A stretch of 35,461 bases of DNA from Ruminococcus sp. (lineage in GTDB: Bacteria; Bacillota; Clostridia; Oscillospirales; Ruminococcaceae). This document shows, one piece after another, positions 22,931 to 30,200 of the stretch (within the stretch, counting starts at the first letter, position 1; each line of letters starts with the position of its first letter). The notes under the pieces are model-generated. The model saw only the letters and a program-made list of their open reading frames with translations. It searched no databases and was not told where the DNA came from. Made by a program: the position numbers and the translations under genes. The DNA lies in NCBI GenBank assembly GCA_021770655.1, contig JAETQO010000015.1:1-35461 (forward strand), in the 5' to 3' direction.

Positions 22931-24082
22931 ATGGGTTTATTCAGAAAAAAGACTGCGGTTTCGGAAACGGGGGCGGTAAGTAAGCTGAGAGACGGGGGAT
23001 TTCAGTTCAGGCTTGCGCCCGACGGGGAGATCTTTCAGCAGGAGCTTTATGATTCGTTGAGGGCGAGAGTTCCGATAATCGACGCTTGCTTTGGTAAGAT
23101 AATCAGACTTACGGGAGGTTTTAAGGTTATTGCAGGTAACGAGAGGGCGCAGAGAGAACTGGAGGATTTTTGCAGAGATGTGTCTGTGGGAGTTTCGGGA
23201 AAGTCGCTTTTTACCTTTGCGGATATGTATCTCGATTCACTGCTTACATACGGAAAGGCTGTCGGCAGGATATATGCGGATCAAAGGACGGGAAGGATAA
23301 AGGGGCTTTATGTGGGGGACGCTTCGCTTTACAGAATAAGAGAGGGAAAGAACGGTCTTGACAAGCGAGTGTTTTATGTAAGCGGCGGCAGGGAGGTAAG
23401 GATAACCTCGCCGGAAAAATTGCTTTACACGGCGCTTAATCCCAGTCCGAAACACCCGGACGGAGTTTCTATTCTCAGGGGATTGCCTGCGCTGAGCGAC
23501 ATTCTTATGAGGATATACGAATGTATCGGACAGAATTTTGACAGGGTCGGAAACGTAAGGTACGCTGTGACCTACCGTCCCGAGGGGGAGAACGACAGGG
23601 CGAGAGCCAAGGAGCGTGCGGAGCAGATCGCTCAGGAATGGAGCAAGGGCATGAGAGCGGCGAGAAACGGCGTGGTGCAGGATTTTGTTGCGGTGGGCGA
23701 TGTGGACATCAAGGTGATCGGTGCGGACAATCAGCTTATTGAAACGGAGATTCCTGTAAGACAGCTGCTTGAACAGCTTGTGGCTAAGCTTTCCATACCA
23801 CCGTTTCTGCTGGGGCTTAACTGGTCCACTACCGAGAGAATGTCGGCGCAGCAGGCGGATATGCTGACAAGCGAGCTGGAATATTACCGCAGACTTCTGA
23901 CCCCTGTGCTGGAGGAGATATGCGGGGTGTTTTTAAGGCTGAACGGTTACTCCTGCGGTGCGGCGGTGGAATGGGACAACATCAATCTTCAGGACGAGGA
24001 GGCGTTGGCTAAGTCAAGACTTTACAACGCTCAGGCTGAGGAGATCGAGGACAGGTTGAAAAATCAGAGTGAGTTGAAGTAA
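22931..24082 (+). CDS. phage portal protein
   Basis: This 383-residue protein should form the dodecameric ring through which DNA enters and leaves the capsid and which docks terminase. Features of the HK97/SPP1-like portal family are the early ARVPIIDACFGKIIR segment, a central wing region, and KLSIPPFLLGLNWSTTERM followed by the long helix ADMLTSELEYYRRLLTPVLE. The length is slightly short but within the family range. AAAGGAG precedes the ATG. It follows terL directly, the normal order in tailed phages. Confidence 0.9.
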   Translation: MGLFRKKTAVSETGAVSKLRDGGFQFRLAPDGEIFQQELYDSLRARVPIIDACFGKIIRLTGGFKVIAGNERAQRELEDFCRDVSVGVSGKSLFTFADMYLDSLLTYGKAVGRIYADQRTGRIKGLYVGDASLYRIREGKNGLDKRVFYVSGGREVRITSPEKLLYTALNPSPKHPDGVSILRGLPALSDILMRIYECIGQNFDRVGNVRYAVTYRPEGENDRARAKERAEQIAQEWSKGMRAARNGVVQDFVAVGDVDIKVIGADNQLIETEIPVRQLLEQLVAKLSIPPFLLGLNWSTTERMSAQQADMLTSELEYYRRLLTPVLEEICGVFLRLNGYSCGAAVEWDNINLQDEEALAKSRLYNAQAEEIEDRLKNQSELK

Positions 24083-24096
24083 GAAGGAGGATTTTT

Positions 24097-24936
24097 ATGA
24101 GTGAAAAGGTTTCGGGCGAAGAGCTGGAGCTGATAAACGGTTATGCAAGAGAGCCGCTGGAAAGCGAACAGGTTTTTGTTTTTTCTGTTATCCTATGCGA
24201 CAATGAGATCGACAGGGACGGGGAGAAGTTCAGCTCCCGGACGCTTGAGGGACTGGCGGAGCTTTTTAAGGGGCGGACAGGCATTTTTGACCATGATCCC
24301 AAGAGCGAAAAGCAGTCGGCAAGGATATACGACGCATGGGTGGAGACTGTTCCCGAAAAGCTGACGGCGGACGGGGAGGTCTACCGCAGGCTCAGGGCGA
24401 AGGCTTACATGGTAAGGACCGGATCAAACGAGGACCTTATCAAGGAGATACAGGGAGGTATCAAGAAGGAGGTTTCTGTAAGCTGCAGCGTAAAGAGAAA
24501 GCTTTGCTCTGTTTGCGGAGCTGACCGGTATGAGGTCGAATGCGGTCACGAAAAGGGCAGGGAATACGGCGGAAAGCTTTGTTTCCATATTCTTGACGAG
24601 CCGACGGACGCTTACGAATGGTCCTTTGTGGCGGTGCCGGCGCAGGTGAACGCAGGAGTTACCAAGAGGTTTTCCTCCGCCGAAAGCAAGTCCGCTTTTT
24701 TGGACAGCTATGAAGATGTTGCGCTGGCGAGGGAACAGCTCAGGGGCGACGTTTTAAGGCTAAGCTATTTCTGCAAGCCGTACATGACGGCAAAGGCGGT
24801 AGGGGATATGGCGGACATGATGAGTCTGAGAGAGCTTATCGATTTCAAGAAAAAGCTGGAGAAGCAGGCTTGCGACAACGAGGAGGTCTATATCGCCGAG
24901 GAGCAGAGTTTTCTGACGGGAGATTACAAGGTATGA
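24097..24936 (+). CDS. S78-type prohead protease / scaffold-like protein with zinc-finger insertion
   Basis: This 279-residue protein matches the HK97-type prohead protease pattern. It has a candidate catalytic His at H66 (FDHDPKS), Ser in KEVSVSCSV (127-129) and an acidic residue near DAYEWSFVAVPAQ (171-183). Between them is a Cys/His cluster (C137, C140, C149, H151, C162, H164) that looks like a small zinc site; similar versions exist in clostridial phages. The C-terminal 90 residues are helical and charged and may act as an internal scaffold. The role is capsid maturation. The ribosome site is AAGGAGG. The following start-stop element at 24966 lies between it and the capsid gene. Confidence 0.82.
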   Translation: MSEKVSGEELELINGYAREPLESEQVFVFSVILCDNEIDRDGEKFSSRTLEGLAELFKGRTGIFDHDPKSEKQSARIYDAWVETVPEKLTADGEVYRRLRAKAYMVRTGSNEDLIKEIQGGIKKEVSVSCSVKRKLCSVCGADRYEVECGHEKGREYGGKLCFHILDEPTDAYEWSFVAVPAQVNAGVTKRFSSAESKSAFLDSYEDVALAREQLRGDVLRLSYFCKPYMTAKAVGDMADMMSLRELIDFKKKLEKQACDNEEVYIAEEQSFLTGDYKV

Positions 24937-24958
24937 CCGATCGGGTCTGAAAGGGGGT

Positions 24959-24971
24959 GGAGGTAATGTAG
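24959..24971 (+). promoter_or_regulatory. strong ribosome site followed by a start-stop codon pair
   Basis: GGAGG (24959-24963) is followed two bases later by ATG (24966-24968) and immediately by TAG (24969-24971). Nothing is coded. The next 140 nt before the capsid ATG hold no convincing gene, only an in-frame extension of the capsid frame beginning with TTG at 24989. It could be a ribosome-stalling control element or a relic of a lost small gene. Confidence 0.5.
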
Positions 24972-25111
24972 GAGAAAAGGGACAGGCCTTGGTGCAAAAG
25001 CTAATAAATGCGTTTTTCACGGCTGAAAGTTCGGAGGCTGTCTTGCAGGAAATATTCACACGGACGTTTTTTAGGCAAACTGAATTTTATTTTGAAAAGG
25101 AGAATTTATTT

Positions 25112-26089
25112 ATGTACAACACAATCAAACTTGAAAAGGGACTTTATTCAATTACGGGAAAAACTTTTACTCAGGCGCTTGCGGAGCTTGATCCGGACGT
25201 TAATTACGAAAACACGGAGCTTAAAGGGCTTGACGCTTTTGAAAGACAGCTCAAGCGTTTTGACATAAAGGTCAAGGGCGCAAATTCCGACAGGGTGGAA
25301 AAGTTTTTCCTTTCCACGGAATCGGCTGTGCTGTTTCCCGAATATGTGAGAAGAACCATTAAACAGGGCATGGACGAAAACTCTATTATGGGCAAGGTAG
25401 CGGCGGCGGTCACTTATACTGACGGCATTGATTTCAGAGGTCTGACTGTCACCAAGAGCGGTTCTTCCGACGTTGTGAAGGAGGCCGCAACTATGCCTGT
25501 GACAAGCGTAAGGCTTTCATCGGCAAACAAGACGCTCACCAAATTTGCAAGACGTCTTAGCTGTTCCTATGAATCTATCAGAAAGCAGAGACTTGAAGCT
25601 TTCGGTGTGATACTTAAAAATCTCGGAGCGGCTATAAGCAGGGACGTCAACGGACTTGCTATGAGCGAGATAACTACGGGTCTTACTCCTATGAGCATTG
25701 CAGGCAGTAACATTGCTTACTCCGATCTTGCGGCGTTCTGGGCTTCAATGAGCGATCACAACATGACCACTATGGTATGCTCTCCTGCGGTAATGGCGAA
25801 GATACTTGCGCTGTCTGAGATGAAATACTGCGTGGGCGACTATATGGCGGGCGGTACAGTACAGACTCCTTACGGGGTGACGCTTGTGAAGTGTCCTCAG
25901 CTCACCGGCGACATTGCTGTGGGCATAGATCAGAGCTGTGCTGTTGAAATGGTGCTTGGCACGGACATTGTGGTAGATTTCGATCAGCTTATTTCTACTC
26001 AGTGCAATGAGATATCCTGCTCGATCATGGTAGGCTTTTCCGTACTTACCAACGGAGCGGTAAAGACTTTGAAGACATCGGCGACTTAA
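25112..26089 (+). CDS. phage major capsid protein
   Basis: This 325-residue protein is the probable HK97-fold shell protein, judged by its place after protease and portal, its length and its family-like segments (an N-arm, VLFPEYVRRTIKQGMDENS, the E-loop-like region and the C-terminal TDIVVDFDQLISTQCNEISC). The ATG at 25112 follows AAAGGAG by 9 nt and is preferred to an upstream TTG at 24989 in the same frame. Its Arg codons (AGA, CGT) and smoother composition look more host-like than those of the neighbours, as expected for a highly expressed protein. No truncation or frameshift is present. Confidence 0.85.
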   Translation: MYNTIKLEKGLYSITGKTFTQALAELDPDVNYENTELKGLDAFERQLKRFDIKVKGANSDRVEKFFLSTESAVLFPEYVRRTIKQGMDENSIMGKVAAAVTYTDGIDFRGLTVTKSGSSDVVKEAATMPVTSVRLSSANKTLTKFARRLSCSYESIRKQRLEAFGVILKNLGAAISRDVNGLAMSEITTGLTPMSIAGSNIAYSDLAAFWASMSDHNMTTMVCSPAVMAKILALSEMKYCVGDYMAGGTVQTPYGVTLVKCPQLTGDIAVGIDQSCAVEMVLGTDIVVDFDQLISTQCNEISCSIMVGFSVLTNGAVKTLKTSAT

Positions 26090-26148
26090 TTTTTTTCCGG
26101 GGTATTTTACGGGACAGGGGCGGGTTTTATATTTAAGGAGGGGATAAT

Positions 26149-26529
26149 TTGGCGGTTCTGAATTATGAGAATATCAAGGCCGAATTTCTGAGACTTGCCG
26201 GAATTACGGCGGTCGGAGACAGTGAACAGCTTGTAAAGGCGGCGGTAAACGGATTTGAGGAAGAGCTTGACGCCGAGAGGACTGAGACTGCGGACGACAA
26301 GGCAATATGCGAATTTGCGGCTGCCGCCGAGGCGTTCTACAGATTTGTTTGTCTGAAAGCGGCGGGAGACAAGGTAATATGCACGGCGGACGGCAGGGCT
26401 GTGGAGAAATATGACGAGGACGGACGTATAAAAGCGGCAAAGGCTTTGCGTGATGCGGCTATGGCACGGGCGGAGAGGTTTACTGCGGAAAAGGGTTTTG
26501 AGTTTCGTACAAGCGAAGGATCGGTATAA
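26149..26529 (+). CDS. phage head-tail connector-like protein
   Basis: This 126-residue, mostly helical, acidic protein follows the capsid gene. The position, size and helical pattern (YENIKAEFLRLAGI..., then long helices ending in AAKALRDAAMARAERF) fit the gp6/gp15-type adaptor that sits under the portal. No decisive motif is visible, so the call rests mainly on gene order. It starts with TTG at 26149, preceded by AAGGAGGG. Small composition bias (Ala, Glu) should be kept in mind when searching. Confidence 0.6.
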   Translation: MAVLNYENIKAEFLRLAGITAVGDSEQLVKAAVNGFEEELDAERTETADDKAICEFAAAAEAFYRFVCLKAAGDKVICTADGRAVEKYDEDGRIKAAKALRDAAMARAERFTAEKGFEFRTSEGSV

Positions 26530-26544
26530 GAGAGGAGAGGTTTT

Positions 26545-26970
26545 ATGACGGATATTTCGCAGGTAAAGCAGATAGTGAGCGGCAGACTTACGGCGGCGGG
26601 ATTTCTGCCGCTGGGGGAATATTCGGCGGCGGACAGTCTTTTACACAAGGACGAGGATATCGGATTTTTCGGTATCAGGGAATACAGGACTGAGGACGAG
26701 GCGATGAGTCACGACGGAAGCAAGCTTTTTACGGAGATAAGCTGTTTGGTGGAGATAAGGCTTATGGGAAAGGCGGGCGGTTTTTCCGATTACGATGAGT
26801 TTATCGGGCTTTGCGACGGATTCTTTTTTGCTTTGGCAAAGGAGGACGGTATGATCGTGAACAGCGCAAAGCTTGGAGGAACGGTACAGTCTTTGCCGCT
26901 GAGGAGACTGGAGAGGACTATAGAGCTGAGGGTAAGGATATGTCTTGAGGAGGAATGCGGGAATGAATAA
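26545..26970 (+). CDS. phage neck / tail-completion-like protein
   Basis: The 141-residue product is of mixed alpha/beta character with strands such as KLFTEISCLVEIRL and RTIELRVRICLEEE. That pattern is common in tail-terminator or neck proteins of tailed phages. I do not recognise a specific family. It follows the connector-like gene by 15 bp with GGAGAGG upstream of the ATG. Its stop overlaps the next start by 8 bp (ATGAATAA), showing an intact, translationally coupled junction. Confidence 0.55.
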   Translation: MTDISQVKQIVSGRLTAAGFLPLGEYSAADSLLHKDEDIGFFGIREYRTEDEAMSHDGSKLFTEISCLVEIRLMGKAGGFSDYDEFIGLCDGFFFALAKEDGMIVNSAKLGGTVQSLPLRRLERTIELRVRICLEEECGNE

Positions 26971-27310
26971 TCCTGAAAAGATAAAGCTAAGGCTGGCGGA
27001 ACATACTTTTTACATGGACGGCTACGAACGAAGCGGCGGATATTTACAGGCGGAGACCAAGGCTGTCGGAGGGATATACAGGACGGTTTCGGGGAAGAAA
27101 GCGTCTAAGCTTGTATTCAGAGGAAAGATAAGTCCGTCGGACAAGCGTTACGCCTGGGGGATTCTGAATGCGTCGGCGGGGCAGATACTGAACTTTACGG
27201 CCGGGGACACGGCTTTCAGCGGATATGTGCTGACTGATCTTGCTATGGAATTTACGCCCGGGAAGATACTGGGGGACATTAAGATAGAGCTGAGGGAGGC
27301 GGCGCTGTGA
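26963..27310 (+). CDS. gpU-like tail protein (tentative)
   Basis: The 115-residue product has beta-rich segments ASKLVFRGKISPSDK, ILNFTAGDTAFSGYV and GDIKIELREAA, with the last segment as a beta strand. The layout recalls the P2 gpU tail-completion family, and the gene is followed by a gpD-like gene as in P2. This is a shape and order argument, not a motif match. The ATG at 26963 is preferred to a TTG at 26945 because GAGGAGG lies 9 nt upstream of the ATG. It overlaps the next gene by four bases. Confidence 0.45.
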   Translation: MNNPEKIKLRLAEHTFYMDGYERSGGYLQAETKAVGGIYRTVSGKKASKLVFRGKISPSDKRYAWGILNASAGQILNFTAGDTAFSGYVLTDLAMEFTPGKILGDIKIELREAAL

Positions 27311-28224
27311 GCGGAGAGGCTTTTATACGGCTGGAGAAAAGCGGCGGTGGGTATGCGGACTGCGGCAGGATAATTTCGGCGGTTTTCTCAAAGGACCTTT
27401 ACTCGCCCTACAGCCAGCTCAGGGGGAGCGTGATGCTTGAAAGCCGGATCGGTTTTTCAGACATCAGGAGAGTTGCGTTTTACGTTGGGGGAAAGCGTGT
27501 GCATTACGGACTGCCTGATCTTTTACGCACGAGGGTGTGCGGAGGCAGGGTGATAATGAACGTTGTAAGCAGGGGGATAACGCTGCTGCTGGGCCAGAAC
27601 GAGCCTGAACCGGGAATATGGTCGCAGGTGAGCCTGACGGAGATAATGGATAGATACAGTCCGCTTTCGGAGATAGGGTTTGAGAGCGGAACAAAGACTG
27701 TGAACTATGTGAATATCAATGAGCGGTCTACGCTATGGGAGGCGCTGGGGGTATACGGCGTTAAGGCTTACGGGCACAGAGCGTACATAGGCGGGGACAG
27801 TCTGGTAAGGGTAACTTTTGAGGACGCTGTGGCGGCGCTTGGCGGAAAAGTAATAATCGACTACGGGAATCAGCTTGACACAAGTCTTATGCTTTCAAAG
27901 CTATATATGAAGAATGTTAACGGAGAGTACGGGTACAGCTATGAGGACGACAGGGTACAGCCTTTCGGTATTGTAAGAGAGAAATATTATAATCTTGACA
28001 GGCAATGGCTCAATGATGTGACTGCCGGGCTGAAGGACAGAGTGGATTTTGCGGACAGGGAATATCTTACCAATTATCTTACCTATGTCGGTTACGGCGG
28101 CGAGGACGTGGGCGACATTATTTCGGCGGTCGGGTACGGCTGTAACGGAGGAAGGATATGCAGGCTTGAGATAACGGCGGACAATGCCGGGGTAAGGACC
28201 AAGGTTTCAGCTGAGGCGGTATGA
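27307..28224 (+). CDS. phage tail hub / late-control gpD-like protein
   Basis: The 305-residue product shows features of the gpD/XkdQ-type hub family: an early VMLESRIGFSDIRRVAFYVGG stretch, a middle SLTEIMDRYSPLSEIGF, and YVNINERSTLWEALGVYGV, matching the SxWdxlxxyakk-like region of late-control proteins. It would sit at the tip of a phage tail, yet no other tail gene is in the cassette. It starts at GTG 27307, overlapping the previous stop (GTGA), with GGGAGG nearby. A terminator follows immediately. Confidence 0.6.
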   Translation: MSGEAFIRLEKSGGGYADCGRIISAVFSKDLYSPYSQLRGSVMLESRIGFSDIRRVAFYVGGKRVHYGLPDLLRTRVCGGRVIMNVVSRGITLLLGQNEPEPGIWSQVSLTEIMDRYSPLSEIGFESGTKTVNYVNINERSTLWEALGVYGVKAYGHRAYIGGDSLVRVTFEDAVAALGGKVIIDYGNQLDTSLMLSKLYMKNVNGEYGYSYEDDRVQPFGIVREKYYNLDRQWLNDVTAGLKDRVDFADREYLTNYLTYVGYGGEDVGDIISAVGYGCNGGRICRLEITADNAGVRTKVSAEAV

Positions 28225-28228
28225 TCGG

Positions 28229-28270
28229 CAAAATAAAAGCACGCAGACAAAAATCTGCGTGCTTATGATT
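28229..28270. terminator. bidirectional terminator between phage cassette and sugar operon
   Basis: A perfect 11-bp stem AAGCACGCAGA (28237-28247) with 28254-28264 is flanked by AAAATAAAA on the left and ATGATTTTTATT on the right. It can end transcription of the phage cassette (plus) and of the ABC operon (minus). Confidence 0.85.
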
Positions 28271-28298
28271 TTTATTGTTCTATTTTTTGTTTTCGGGC

Positions 28299-29180
28299 TT
28301 ATCCCTTAACGCTTCCCAGTGCAACGCCTCTGATAATGAACTTAGAAAGACAGAGGTAAACAACAACTACAGGGAGGATCGCAATTACGATATACAAGCT
28401 GAACATGCCCACATCTTTTTCCTGCGGTCCTGCATAACGCATTGCGTTAAGTACCAGAGGAATGGTGTATTTGCTCTTGGACTCAAGTATAAGTCTTGGC
28501 ATAAAGTAGTTGTTCCAGTTTGTAACGAACGTAAAGATGATCTGAACGGCGAATGCCGGTTTCAGGATCGGTGTTACGATTTTGTTAAAGGTCTTGAATT
28601 CGCCGCAACCGTCGATTCTTGCCGCTTCTACGATTTCAAGAGGCAGGGCAGATGCCATATACTGCTTCATGAAGTAGTATGTAGCAGGTGCTGCGATCGC
28701 AGGAACGATAAGAGGAACATATGTATCTGTGAGCCCCAGTTTGCTCATGAACTGATAGAAACCGATTGCAGACGCCTGAGTCGGAACCATCATTACTATA
28801 AGAATGAAGGTATCGGCAAATTTTCTCAGCTTGAAGTGGTATACATGGATAGCATATGCTGTCAAAGCGGAGAAGTAAACGCTGAGCAAAGACGTACAGC
28901 CTGAAATGAACAGCGAGTTAGCGAGAGAACGCCATACGCTTCCGTAAGCAACGGCCGTTGTGCCTTTGAAAAGGTTCTTGAAATTCGTGATGAGGAAATG
29001 ATCCGGTACCCATCTGATGCCCGGCTGAGATCTGCCTCGCGTTGCATTGATGATCAACAGATAAAACGGGAACAAAGATACAATTACAAGAAGAATAAGG
29101 ACGGTGTAAGCCACTATTCTTTTTATCATCAAGGAAGTGTTGCTGGATTTTGCACCTACAACATCAGTATTCATTGGCAT
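28299..29180 (-). CDS. carbohydrate ABC transporter permease (MalG-type)
   Basis: This 293-residue inner-membrane permease has six predicted helices. The EAA loop that contacts the ATPase is present as EIVEAARIDGCGEFKTFNKIV followed by TPILKP. The C-terminus ends with the short FIIRGVALGSVKG tail typical of MalG-like subunits. It starts with ATG at 29180 after GGGGG and lies six bases after the partner permease. With the binding protein it would import an oligosaccharide. No ATPase is in the operon, so a shared MsmX/UgpC-type ATPase encoded elsewhere is expected. Confidence 0.94.
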   Translation of the reverse strand: MPMNTDVVGAKSSNTSLMIKRIVAYTVLILLVIVSLFPFYLLIINATRGRSQPGIRWVPDHFLITNFKNLFKGTTAVAYGSVWRSLANSLFISGCTSLLSVYFSALTAYAIHVYHFKLRKFADTFILIVMMVPTQASAIGFYQFMSKLGLTDTYVPLIVPAIAAPATYYFMKQYMASALPLEIVEAARIDGCGEFKTFNKIVTPILKPAFAVQIIFTFVTNWNNYFMPRLILESKSKYTIPLVLNAMRYAGPQEKDVGMFSLYIVIAILPVVVVYLCLSKFIIRGVALGSVKG

Positions 29181-29186
29181 TATCCG

Positions 29187-30116
29187 TTACCCCCTTTTCT
29201 TCTTTTTCTTCTTTCCGTCTTTATCGGCGGAAGCAAACATAAGAAGCATTCCAACGACAGCGGAAATTGCGAAGATGATTACGCAGAGCGCGGACGCTTT
29301 TCCGATATTACCCTGCTTGTTAGACTGGATGATCATAACCACGGTCATAAGCTTTCTGTTCGGAGTACCCATATCCTTTGTGAGGAGAGCAGGTACGTCG
29401 TACATCTGCAAGCCGCCTATCATAGACGTTACGAGAACGAAAGACATGATCGGCTTGATGAGCGGGATCGTGATTTTCCAGAAGGTTTGATTTGATGTTG
29501 CGCCGTCGATCTGAGCCGACTCATAAAGTGAGGGGTCAACGCCCATGATCGCCGCCATAAGAAGTATAGTAGTATTACCATACCAAAGAATGAAGTTAAT
29601 CAGTCCGACTATTCCTCTTGAACCCCATGCGCTTTCAAGCAGCGGGATCTTGATAATATCGTAGATCGCGCCGCCTCTGCTGAACAAGCTGTAGAACAGG
29701 AATGCAAAAGCAGATGCCATGATAACGTTAGGAAGATAGATTACAGCCTTGAAGAAGCCCTGTGCTTTGATCTTCAGACGAAGGTCGGTGAACCATACTG
29801 CAAGGATAAGAGATACGGCAATCTGAGGGATAAATCCTACAAGCCACATAATTATGGTGTTCCAGAATGCCTGGAGAAGGTCGCTTCCGGAGCTGAAAAT
29901 TGCAGAATAATTTTTGAGTCCGCAGAATTCAGGCGTAACTTCGACAGCCTGTCTTGTCCAGCCGCCGCCTACGGCGCCCTGATCCTTTACATAGTCCATA
30001 AAGCTGTAATAAAAGGTTTGGAACAGAGGATATAGCGAGAAGATAATATAAACTACAAAGAACGGGATAAGGAAAATATATCCCCACTTGGCATAGCTTA
30101 TGCTTTTTCTCTTCAT
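29187..30116 (-). CDS. carbohydrate ABC transporter permease (MalF-type)
   Basis: This 309-residue permease has six helices. The EAA loop is YESAQIDGATSNQTFWKIT followed by IPLIKP. The N-terminus has the basic stretch typical of MalF-like subunits (KRKSISYAKWG), and the C-terminus is unusually lysine-rich (KDGKKKKKKRG). The ATG at 30116 is preceded by AAAGGAA. It partners with the MalG-type permease downstream. The insert between the first two helices is moderate, as in Firmicute sugar permeases, not large as in E. coli MalF. Confidence 0.94.
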   Translation of the reverse strand: MKRKSISYAKWGYIFLIPFFVVYIIFSLYPLFQTFYYSFMDYVKDQGAVGGGWTRQAVEVTPEFCGLKNYSAIFSSGSDLLQAFWNTIIMWLVGFIPQIAVSLILAVWFTDLRLKIKAQGFFKAVIYLPNVIMASAFAFLFYSLFSRGGAIYDIIKIPLLESAWGSRGIVGLINFILWYGNTTILLMAAIMGVDPSLYESAQIDGATSNQTFWKITIPLIKPIMSFVLVTSMIGGLQMYDVPALLTKDMGTPNRKLMTVVMIIQSNKQGNIGKASALCVIIFAISAVVGMLLMFASADKDGKKKKKKRG

Positions 30117-30145
30117 ATAAGTACCTATTCCTTTCTAATTAATAA

Positions 30146-30170
30146 TAGGGGGGGATCGCTCCGCCCCCTA
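30146..30170 (-). other. intercistronic hairpin between binding protein and permease genes
   Basis: Stem TAGGGGG (minus strand 30164-30170) pairs with 30146-30152. There is no proper T-run after it. Such hairpins between a sugar-binding protein gene and its permease genes commonly stabilise the upstream message, allowing excess binding protein. Confidence 0.6.
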
Positions 30171-30200
30171 TATTAAGTTAAATGCTTGATTGTAATGTAA

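Larger units (their letters stand above)
21205..28224 (+). mobile_element. tail-less phage head/packaging cassette
   Basis: Nine plus-strand genes encode a continuous packaging, head and neck module plus two tail-hub-like proteins. Spacing is tight, with overlaps of 8 bp and 4 bp at the last two junctions, and no frame is broken. No integrase, repressor, replication, tape measure, sheath or tube, fibre, holin or lysin gene is present in the window. All genes on both sides are ordinary chromosomal genes on the opposite strand. A bidirectional terminator closes the right side. It may be a domesticated prophage remnant, a satellite module or a gene-transfer-agent-like element. Confidence 0.85.

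Noticed and set aside
24989-25111. N-terminal extension of the capsid protein from a TTG
   Set aside because: AAAGGAG directly precedes the ATG at 25112, and the extension has no strong ribosome site.
21205-28224. Encapsulin or contractile injection system
   Set aside because: Terminase and portal genes show DNA packaging, which encapsulins lack. No sheath, tube, baseplate wedge or AAA+ ATPase of injection systems is present.
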